Positions 1 to 10,000 of a DNA stretch of 64,000 nt are shown here, piece by piece (position 1 is the stretch's first letter; each line of letters opens with the position of its first letter). Below the pieces are notes generated by a model. It searched no databases. It saw only the letters and a program-made list of their open reading frames with translations, and was not told the origin of the DNA. The position numbers and the translations under genes are program-made. This DNA is from Leptodontidium sp. MPI-SDFR-AT-0119 (Eukaryota; Ascomycota; Leotiomycetes; Helotiales; Leptodontidiaceae), in NCBI GenBank assembly GCA_020726505.1, contig JAHLEZ010000007.1:2108001-2172000 (forward strand), written 5' to 3'.

Positions 1-1971
1 TTTTTAGTGTCCACTAAGGTCAGCTCGATAGGATAGCGGTATCTTGCAAGCGCAAAGCCGCTGACATTGCATTCATCCCCATGTTTGTGTTGACAATGAC
101 GGAGCCATGATTTGATAAGAGAGCAATTGATTGAGCATCCACCATCTCTTTGCAGGTTCTCTAGGTCGCTAACGGAAGCCTAGGCTTATAAGTTTTTGAT
201 TGAATCTGCATGGAGGTTCTTAACACACCTTTCGAATCACTCCTCGCGCCATACCATCCAACGAGATGTATAGGGACCCCTTATTGGCTCTAACCACAAC
301 TGAGCGGCCAAAAGCCTGACTTCCTTGTCGCTGAGGTAAAAGGGGCTCTTGGGGGATCCGCGGAAGCATGAGACTGCAGAGGGGGCAGTCAGAGACGCCT
401 ATATGCTGGAGAAGCCGTTCAATCTTTTGTTCTTTCACCAAGCTAAGAAGGAATTTGAGATAAAGTTGACGACAGGGCTTGCAGAGGGTTTTCTTGTCTC
501 TTCTCCTTTGCTGCACTTCTCCTTTTGTCCGAATCCTCGCGGCCATCTTGTCCAGCAACATATCCACGGACAGCCGACTGCCTACTATTGACATAATAAG
601 TCTTAGGTCCCGCAATTGCTGTTTCTAGAATAGTAATTGGAACTGTCAATGATGTAGATGCGGCTCTATTTTGCTGTGTCGATGATAGCATCCTTTGTAT
701 CTAGAGTTAAATAGGGTACTAGGAGACAGAGGCAACCCCTGCTACAAGTAAAGTTCGCAATTTGCGCCAGCCGCATTGCTGGTTCAGCCATCAGCTCAAT
801 GCTCCTGCATGCATCGTTTAAGACAACTGTCACAGAGTGGTTCAGGGGTGGGCCAGGGATGAAAGATATTGGCAGCTTCGGCAAACATAGATCGGCTGGC
901 AGAATACCATCTGTGCGGCGGGGTCAGAATACGAGAAGGAACAAGGACAGAAAAAAGGGACTCGTCAGCCTCATCAATATAATCGTACAGCTAGCGCTCC
1001 TACACCAAATTCGATTATTGGGTGGGGGTCTTCGCAGCTGGCACACGATACCATTTGTCGATTCTCTTTTCTCGAACACTACTCCCTCTAGTAGAGCACA
1101 ACACCGTCAAACGCTTTCCCGACCGTTGATATTGGGGACTGTATATTCCTGATTTAACTTGCTGGGCTTCTTGGTCGCTTCGAGCAGAGCGGTGGCTTTG
1201 CTCATGCGTTGACTGACTGACTAGTTCCTAGGAGATTGCCCCCTAGTTTCAGTAACAACATATGTCAACCAGCCTGATTTCCCCATTCGAGTTTGATAAC
1301 GCCACAGATTTACACACTTGGAACGTACCATTCTAAAGGATTTCACTCGGATAGGGGCTCGTGATCGACCGATGGCCGATCAATTTTGTAACTTCCGCGA
1401 AATTTACGGGAGACTTTCCCTTTACGGCCCAGGGGATAGTATGGAGGGGCAGAAGCTAGGGTTGATATCGCGCCACGAAGTTTCAGCACCACAGGAGATA
1501 TGGGTTTTCACCGCTCCGTTCGCTTCGCTTCTAGGCGACCAGCCAAAACATGTTTATCAAAATAAGGCGTGCATGCCAAGAAAGCACAACCCAGCGACTT
1601 TTATTGGTTTCGACTTCTCGACTAGGCTTACCGGTAGAGCTGTAAAGAGTACCTCTTGACGTATCATCTGTCGTCTGTAACAGAGACCTCTTTACAGATA
1701 ATATAGCCAAGACCTCTGACTCTAGGCCGATATAGTGGGTGGTGAAGTGACTGCAGCCTGAGAGCTGAAACGACCAATTTGACATCGAGATTGTGCTAAA
1801 ATAGACCGCCAAAACCAGCAATATTATCTTGGAAATACCTTATTATTGCCGAGATAATGAGACCCCTTTATTATGTCACGGGTAAGGTAATTTGCGGAGC
1901 GCCGCCGAATGTCGGTATTGAATAATTTGGTTAGAATTCCGCTTCACAGCCCCAAATCTAATGGCTTAATT
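1..1971. other. accessory stretch, no confident gene; weak HET-protein-like fragment on minus strand
   Basis: I see no complete gene. On the minus strand around 220-615 a 131-codon frame has a C-x2-C followed further on by a second C-x2-C (within DCPLC), and ends in a region containing VVVRANKGSLYISLDG. This arrangement recalls the cysteine-bearing N-terminus found in some fungal HET-domain proteins. A second minus-strand frame at 666-884 (PISFIPGPPLNHS...) could be a neighbouring exon or another fragment. No HET motifs (YVALSHCW-like, RGWTLQE-like) follow, so if related this is a remnant. The plus-strand frames at 799-1152 and 1318-1659 have no feature I recognise. Fragment identity is inference only. 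Confidence 0.2.
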
Positions 1972-2175
1972 GTCAGTCCCCATTCCTCTCCTCTGGAGAG
2001 TCAGCTTTTTTTAGAATGACCGATTTTTTGAAATGTCCGACTTTTCCTAACCAAAAGTTGACTGAGCCACTGTGCCGCGCCGCATAGGGATTTAGTGGGC
2101 GGGAAGGAAATTTATTTTGTATTGTTGGACATTCTAAAAAAGCTGACTCTCCAAAGGAGAGGAATGGGGACTGAC
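1972..2175. mobile_element. 204-bp MITE with about 46-bp terminal inverted repeats
   Basis: The left arm (1972-2018) starts GTCAGTCCCCATTCCTCTCC. The right arm (2130-2175) is its reverse complement with one substitution and one fewer T in a T run. The interior of about 110 bp encodes nothing I recognise. The structure is that of a non-autonomous TIR element. I could not settle a target-site duplication, so the superfamily is open. The arms are nearly identical, which suggests the element is not strongly mutated. Confidence 0.65.
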
Positions 2176-2669
2176 GATTATACAATTGTCGGAATTGGTG
2201 TGGCACAGATGTACCGGGTCAGTTCCCGCGTCCCGCCATGGCGGTGAGAAATGGGAATTCCCCGGTCGTGTGCTCGAAGGAGTTTCTGATATCTGCCAGC
2301 CCATCACAAAAGCTGAAGTGAGCATCGGCAAGTTCCGTTCTGTACCGCCTCCTGAGTCAAGCCGTGGCGAAAGAGTGATCGTCCTCAAACTCAACAGTCC
2401 CCATCCTTGTCGCGCACATCTGAAAAATTGTCAGCCTTCTCAAAGGCATGGTAATGGGGGACCTGCCATTTGGCAACTTCTTGTTGGCGAAGTGCGTCTG
2501 TCTCATCGAGGAAGACTGATTGCATGAGCTCAGGGATGCTATTCCACCCCAATTTCACTCCCATTCTACTTAAAGCTAGGTTGACACGCACACCTCTTGA
2601 TCTACCTTTCCGTGTAACGAGAACCTACTTGTTTCTCGCTGTTGGACGACGGCTGCTTATTTTTTCATC
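2176..2669. other. no recognisable gene
   Basis: Ordinary-composition sequence between the MITE and the rhodopsin-type pseudogene. Overlapping short frames exist on both strands but none shows a domain I recognise. It may hold the promoter of the following gene. Confidence 0.4.
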
Positions 2670-4041
2670 ATGGTTTCCTCACTCACCACAGAAGGAGTCA
2701 TTGGAGCGTCTCCACCTCCGCCCGGAGTGACTCCAAACTTCAATGATCCGGAAAACACCAGGCACAGGCTTGTTATTACAAGTTCTGTATTTCAACTGTT
2801 GTCAACTACAATCCTTTTACTACGACTATATACTAGGCACTTCATAGTCGGGTTTGTAGGCGTTGAAGACTGTGCGTTCCCCTGTCGTATTATTCTGGCC
2901 CACACTAACCTCACAGATATAATTATACTGGCTGTTGTATGATCCCCTATTACCGTTCTTACCGGATGCTCATACTTATTGTTATACGAAGCTGTTGAGC
3001 TGGGGTATGTTTGGTACTGCTATTCTGAGTAAGTATTCTACTTTGGTGCGATTCTTTAGCTAACATGATCTAGGCCTGCGATATGGCATTGGCACGCACT
3101 TATGGGATGTGCCTTTTACTACCTTCAATCCAAACTTTTTCATGGTTAGTGCAACTTATATTGTTTCTTCGCCCTTGAATCAATCCAGCAAGCGGTATTC
3201 ACACAATAGTTTCACCTAGATCATGACCGTTCATGGTATGTTCTATGGTCTCGCCACGATGTTGACGAAGCTCTCTATGCTCCTATTCCTCAGGAGACTT
3301 GCACCAAACCCTCGAATCCAAAAAGTAATCTTCGTCACTATGGCCACTGTGGTTGTATACTGCCTTCTCGGGTCTTTTGAATTTTTGTGGCGCTGCCAAC
3401 CGATAGCAAAAGCATGGGATATCAGTATTATATACGGTTCTTGCATTGACCTCATGCCGACTGTTATAGCAAATGGCTGTGCGAATTCGGCCACAGATCT
3501 AGCCATTCTGATTCTACCGTGCTTCATTCTAGCTGATGTGCGACTCCCACTAAGGCAAAAATTTGGAGTCGGTTTGTTATTGGCCATGGGAGGATTGTAA
3601 GCTTTTGATGTCTTATTTAACTCCCAAAGAAGAAAACGTCGAGGCTGATGAATGACTAGTGTCTTCGCTATTAGCGTTGTTAGGCTAAAATTATGCGCGG
3701 ACTTGAATATCCTTGCCGATATCACCTGGAGCGCTGCTGACGCCTCAATCTTTTGGTAAGTCACACCACTGGCATTGAGCTTGGCATCGGTGAAAAGCAT
3801 ATGACTGATATACTCTAGGGCTGTCGAACTTCATGTATCAATAATTTGTGCATGCCTCACCCATGCTAAGCCTTTCTTTCGCTATTTTGTAAAGAGAGTT
3901 GGCAGCAGCCATTCTGCAGGCATCACATATGCTACTAGCGTCACTGCTGAGCATGCCAATCATTTATCCCAGAGCAGAAGCGTCCAATTAAGGACTGACG
4001 ACGAAGAGCAACTAGATCAAGAACGGATCAGGGGGGCTTAA
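2670..4041 (+). pseudogene. fungal rhodopsin-domain (Pth11-like) integral membrane protein, probably broken
   Basis: Six exon-like blocks can be assembled: 2670-2871, 2917-about 3004, 3074-3144, 3220-3596, 3660-3755 and 3819-4041, with GT...AG introns. Family hallmarks visible: an N-terminal membrane helix (FQLLSTTILLLRLYTRHF), the block GIGTHLWDVP in exon 3, a K-LS-L-F--R-region helix in exon 4, the C-rich loop FLWRCQPIAKAWD, and AVELHVSIICACL in exon 6. This order is typical of the plasma-membrane fungal rhodopsin-domain family of unknown ligand. Two breaks are visible: an in-frame TGA at 2940-2942 in the second exon, and an exon 2/exon 3 phase mismatch that no GT donor near 3005-3035 repairs. 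An unusual intron could rescue one of these but probably not both. Confidence 0.7.
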
Positions 4042-4690
4042 GCTATCTCGATGGATGATTATAGGGCGGTCTAAGGAGGTGGAGAGGCGGAAGGACAATG
4101 TGTCTGTTGGCTCGAGTTCGGACTAGATCCTGTACTCCACTCAGGCCATTTTCAACTTTAAATAGGCGATGGTCGTACCACAAATCACTCAAGCACATTC
4201 ACGAAACGCGTCCGAACATTGTCAGCATGTGCCGGATATTGGAACCAGTTGCTACGAGCCTGGTCAGAAACCATGAATTCAGCAGTCATGGTGATTGGGG
4301 TACCATCTCGAAAGAACTCAGAGAGCATCTCTAGCCACCTGCTCGACATTGTATGGGGTCTTTTCTCTTTGGGAGTAATGTTTAACGAATCTTTATATCT
4401 TGAACGCAAAACATTTGTATACAGTAATAGAATTCAACCAATTGTTGTCTTTCGATGTTCTCTCCATTGCTTATTAATCCGCAGAGTAATGAGAAGGCTG
4501 CTGACATTCCAATAGTGGACAGAATACTCATCATGATCGAGCAGCGGAAAGAGAATAACTCCAAGCATATCACTTTCACTTGAACCGCGCTCGAACACTT
4601 CAGAGTCTGTTATCCTTAACTTCGACCCCAAATGTATCCACCTGATGTTAGTACAATCCCAATTGTCTAGCTCATCACCCTCCTGTAATA
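4042..4690. other. no recognisable gene
   Basis: Transition from ordinary composition to the AT-rich block. Short frames on both strands (for example 4219-4515 plus, 4185-4409 minus) overlap one another and show no domain. I see nothing supportable. Confidence 0.4.
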
Positions 4691-5610
4691 ATCACTAGCA
4701 CGCTAAGGTGACTTTAGTACAATAAAATGGCTAAAGGAACATTAAATAATAACTAGTGATATAATATAATATAAAAGCTAATTATTAAGGAGGGAAGATT
4801 ATCTTTTTCTCGCTTTACACACATATATATAAGGTGTAAGTACTAGGATACGTGCTATTATAATATCTCCCCTCTTAAGCACTTTGTCCCTAGAAGTAAG
4901 GGTAAAAAAGTAATAATAACCGGAGTTTTCCTAACGACTCGCTAGCAAACCTAAATTTATACGCTAAGCTTAAAAATGAATTCTAAGGGAGAGATAAAGC
5001 GAGGTAAGTAAACGCTAATAGCAGTTACTATTTATTTTTTCGTATATATTTTGCTTAGTTTTTTAACTTCTTGAACTAAATAATAATATTAATAATATAA
5101 TTAAAGGTAAGTCATATTCCCCTTCTTTAATCTAAAGGTGTCTTACCCTTAGGAAGGGTTTAATTAGTGATTCTAAATAAGAATCCTAAGAGATGTAAGC
5201 CTAGTAAGTCCGGGGTTAGAACACCTAGTGAGTCGTTTACCTTAATTAACGCTCGCGAACTACTAGCCAAACATCGGCGATCTGCCAGAGGCTCCAAGAA
5301 TAATAATATTATTAAAGTTTAAATTAATAATAAAGATAAAAAGTTTAAGGAGTACGAGGATAATATTTGGCTTAAGCGTATTTTATTTAGCAGTATTAAA
5401 GATACCCGTATTAAATCAAGTAAATATAACGAAATAAACTACTCTAATATTCGTGAGGTTCCGTGCTTATACTACGCTAGCAAGATCTCTTAGTTTTCTA
5501 ATCTATTATACTTTAACAATTTATCTTCGACTACCCGCAAGTGTATTAACTACTATTAAAAGGCGAAGTCTTATGAATTAGTAAATCAAAATTTTCCTTA
5601 CCTAGTGAAA
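4691..5610. other. AT-rich, RIP-like degenerate sequence
   Basis: From about 4690 the sequence becomes dominated by TAA, TTA, ATT and TAT runs with stops in all frames and no coding frame of note. It ends abruptly where the pogo terminal repeat begins. The look is that of an old repeat destroyed by C-to-T change on both strands. I cannot name the original element. Confidence 0.55.
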
Positions 5611-6523
5611 TAAGTCCCCACCCCACTATTCCGGACACCCCCCCATTCCGGACACCCCGTAATTTTACTACTACCTACAACAATACTTAATAACTCTACA
5701 ACGCTTCAATTTCTATGCAATCTTCTGTAGCATCAGAATCTCCTGCTGAATCTGAATTAATAGGTACAATTTCTTGATCTCTAGCTGCAATTTGAGCTCT
5801 TTAGATAGCTTGAATATTTATAAACTTAGAATTTGGGCTAGTCTGTACCTTCCGCTTTTTCCGTGGCCGTAATTGATCTAATTTAGCCTCTAATTGCTGT
5901 ATCTTCATCTCTGCCTGGCTAAGAGCGAAGTCTTTTTAATTAAAAGCCTTAACAGCTTTTTTGAAGAGTAGTCGACGTGTTGGAGGGTTGTTATGTGATG
6001 ATTTAGACAAAGTATTGAGTTACAACCTAAATTCTTTGCTAGCCTTTGGCGTAGACCACATAATTGATGATTCCTCTACTTCCTTAATAGTCTAAAGGTC
6101 CTCTAGGGCATCAATTTCTAGCTCTCGATTACTATTCTCTAATAGTAATCGGCTCATCAGTGGTTTTGCCATACTCACTAGCCAGAGACCGGTAGCTCTC
6201 CAGCCAGCTTTAATATTTATACCCGTTAAGCTCTCTTGCCGTGCCTTATAATAGCATATCAAGAAGTTACGCTTGCTAATTAGGGTAGAATCAGTCATTG
6301 ATGCTAATAAATTGAGGTGTTTCCGGTAAGATGCCTTGAGAGGAGAAAAAATCGATAAATTCAAAGGTTATAAGACGTGTGACGTGTGTGTAAGTAAAAA
6401 CAACAGAAATATGTTATATTCTAAGCACTTCCATATGAATTCCGTAGTCTTATGACTTCTATGGCCGTCTAAGACTAATAATCGGGGTTTTCCGTCACGT
6501 GGTTGCGTTTGAGGAATGAAGAC

Positions 6524-6798
6524 TGTTGGGATAGCCTTAGCTGAGGGGCATTCTCTTACTCTGACAGCTTCCAAAGATAGTCGTCTCTCCTGGCCGAGAT
6601 GAAGCTTGGTTTCATACCTTGCCTCCTGGTTTCGTACGAGTAATGCTTATACGAGCTACGGGGTTTAGTACTTGATGTATTTAAGGTAGCTTTCCCTTTC
6701 GTACGAAAGGGACACACGGAATATACTTGATCAAACTTCACTTGTTATATTCTTTGTCACCCTGATATCAGGTATCGGACCTTGGTTAGATACCAACA
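6524..6798 (+). repeat. 5' LTR of the young Copia element
   Basis: 275 bp, TG...CA ends (TGTTGGGATAGCC ... GATACCAACA). Contains two CGTACG palindromes (6633, 6700). The second lies inside a longer perfect palindrome, CCCTTTCGTACGAAAGGG (6694-6711). Indistinguishable from the 3' copy by eye. Confidence 0.95.
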
Positions 6799-6848
6799 CT
6801 GATCAGTGGTTAAATAACCACAGAACAGTTAGGCAATACTTTTGTACG

Positions 6849-6987
6849 ACGACAATCGGAAAGACAGACCGGAGAGGCAAACTGATCAGACCCTGCGTCG
6901 GCGACTAGCAGAAGAAGACGACAATCGGAAAAGACAGACCGGAGAGGCAAACTGATCGGACCCTGCGTCGGCGACTAGCAGAAGAAG
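6849..6987 (+). repeat. tandem duplication (about 69 bp x 2) in the Copia leader
   Basis: Two consecutive copies, 6849-6917 and 6918-6987, each beginning ACGACAATCGGAAA, differing by one inserted A and one A/G change. They lie between the 5' LTR and the gag start, where packaging or priming signals of LTR elements reside. The age is recent judging by the near identity. Confidence 0.85.
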
Positions 6988-7068
6988 ACGATTCGTACGA
7001 TCTGAGGATTCACGGAACGCAAACACGACTTGACAATTTTCATTAACCTTCGTACGAAGAAGGACACG

Positions 7069-10000
7069 ATGATTCCACCACCAGAGGTCACCTACCCATT
7101 GGATACGGAAGCATGGGGGGAACCCTTTGACCTTGCGAACGACGAGCATCAAACGCTTAAGCGAGTCAATAACCACATTACCTTGGCCCTCGTACGATAC
7201 CGCCAAAAAGAGTTTTGGGACTACGGACTTTGGGAAGAATTCAAGGAAGGCTTCGAAGGATGGACGGAAGATACTTTTGCTATCGGATCCCGGGAAGCTG
7301 TTAAGGATCTTCGTACATACCTCCTTGATCACGGAGTATGGGTACGAGAGCAAAGGGGGTCTATCTCGTACGCTCAAACGTTGGCAGATGTTTTGGAAGA
7401 GGAAGAACCACATGAGTGGACAGATCAAAATCGAAGGACTTATGCCCAATGGAAATCCCAAGGGCAAGACAGAAACCGGCAAGGTACTCCGACTTCAACT
7501 GTACAAAGCGAACCACCAGCGAGACACGCTATTTCGGACAATTCCAGAGATTCTCCAATCGTACGAACTCAAGAGGCAGAGGACCCACTCTCAGAGCCAA
7601 TTCAAACAACTCAGCGACAGCCTCAAACGTCTGGACAATATCTGAGTCCTCCGCCCCATGTCGTTTTGAACGAGAACACGGTTAGTTCTGACCGGACTTC
7701 GTACGCAAATCTGGCAAAGTCTTTATCACCAGACAGAGGTCAAACAGCCAAACAACGCTACCCAGCGTACGAACGTTTCAGTCCTACGCCACATCCGGCC
7801 TTAGACAACAACCTTCCAAGTCGGGACCAAGCCTACGAAACCGTCGAACGACCACTGAGACAACATTCGTACGAAGATGATCCACCGACCCCGAGAGCTC
7901 CTCCGCCGGAACCGACCGTATCGTATGAGTCTCGGACAATCATCCCGAACTCACGGTTGTTAACGGACCTAATGAAGGTTTATAGCAATGAGAGCCGGAA
8001 GTACGGCGGAGAGCAGTACGATATCCTAGATATTCGTCTCCAGGTCTTCTTCGACTGTTGTACGAAGATCGGAATCTCAAGTGACCAGTACCACCTAGCA
8101 TTCTCGATTATGCTAAAAGGACGAGCAGCGGATTTCTATTACGACAAGATTGCAGGACGTTCGTACGATTTCCCTACAATGATTCGTATGACCCGGAATC
8201 ACTTTGAGACTGAGGAGAATCAGCAAAAGTACTTGTCTGAGTGGAGAGAGACTACATTAATCTCTACGATTGCAAAGAACCCAGAGAAGTCTCGGTTAGA
8301 ATGCTTGGAAATTATGTTTGATTCTCTTCGTACGGCGCAACGCGGCCTATCAAGGGAATACCAGACAGAGCATAATCTTCGCGATCAAGTGCTAAACGCA
8401 TGTCGTGGAGTAGAAGAGTGTAGTCTAGCACTATATAAGCCTGCACAGACATTTGAAGGGCTATGCGCAGACTTACGGTCTGCAATTGCTACAGCCGTAC
8501 GAACGAGGGAGGTTGGCACTTACCTACAGAATCGTTCGTACGATCATGATCACAACTTAGTAGAGAGACAATTCTACGGGAAGGCACGACGATTTCCGGA
8601 TCGCACAGCACCAAACCAGTTCCAGAAGAGGACTTTTCGTCCAAGGAACCCTTCTAATGATCGTACGAATAGGAAATGTATTGTTTGTAAGAAGGAAGGT
8701 TGCTGGTCAACAGATCATCCGGAGGCAGAGCAGAAAGCCGCGTGGGCGAAGGTCAAGAATCACCTAATGACCGAGTTCAATGGATCCGAGGAAGCAACTC
8801 AGGCTTTCTTAAGCTCGTACGAAGATTTCCCAAGGGAATTTGATTGTACGACAATAAAAGAAGTGCCAGAGGATACAGAGGAATGGAAGGACGAAGATGA
8901 GCCAGAAGGATTCTTTACGGAGTACGGGGAAGTCGACGGACGACAAATGATCCAAGTTCTAAACGACGAATCGACAAAACACGCCTTTTTGCAACGAGAC
9001 CCGACGAAGCATTCGTACGAAGGCGAGGTATTCGTCATTGGAGACAGATATTCGTCCGAAGTCTTCCAAGGGATTATGCCAGACAGCGGTGCTGCCGGAA
9101 TCTCTACCGCAGGAAAGCAACAAGTCCAAGCACTTCTGAAGCTTGACCCGTCGCTAGAAGTTGATCGTACGAGCAGCCAAACGCATACGATTCGATTTGG
9201 CAAAGGAGTAGCAGAATCAGAGGGATCGATACTCGTACGAACACCCATCGGGCAAGTGAGGTTCTGGATTGTTCCGACAAATACCCCGTTCCTGTTATGT
9301 ATTCAAGATATGGACTCCCTCGGTGTACGATTAGACAACCTTCAGAATATTATGATTCAAGGGGATAAGAGAATTCCGATCGTACGAAAATGGGGACATC
9401 CATGGATGATGATTCATACGATGAAAGACACGTTCATGTACCAGCACTTCACGGAAACAGAGCTTAGGCAACTCCATCGACGCTTTGGACATCCTTCAGT
9501 TGAGAAACTGTACCGCGTTCTTCAGCGAGCAGGACACGAGGAAACAAACCTTCGTACGATTGAGAAGATCTCAAAGTTCTGCGAACAGTGTCAGCTTCAT
9601 ACGAAGAACCCAGGTCGATTCAGATTCTCTTTAAAAGACGATATCGAATTCAATTTCTCTGTAATCGTGGATATTTTATATCTTTCAGGAGCAGCAGTCC
9701 TTCAAGCAGTTGACGAGGCAACCGGCTTTAATGCCGCTCGATTCCTAAAGGATAATTCAGCGAAGACAACGTGGATTACGCTTCGTACGTGTTGGATCGA
9801 TACTTACCTTGGACCCCCGGATTACTTCGTACACGATGCCGGGACGAACTTCGCATCATCAGAATTCAGAGCAAATGCTCGTACGATGAACGTCGATGTA
9901 AAGGAAGTCCCAGTCGAGGCACATCAGAGTGTCGGGAAGGTTGAGCGGTATCACGCCCCTTTACGCCGATCGTACGAGATCATCTGGGACGAGACGAGAA

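Noticed and set aside
6368..6574. 68-aa frame starting MEAVRVREC...
   Set aside because: It begins inside the Copia LTR and runs into the pogo transposase, so it is a junction artefact. The matching frame at 13680-13886 starts in the other LTR copy.
6886..7482. 198-aa minus-strand frame over the start of gag
   Set aside because: It is the reverse shadow of gag; composition and position follow the sense frame and no domain or splice signal supports it, unlike the antisense gene at 12.6-13.7 kb.
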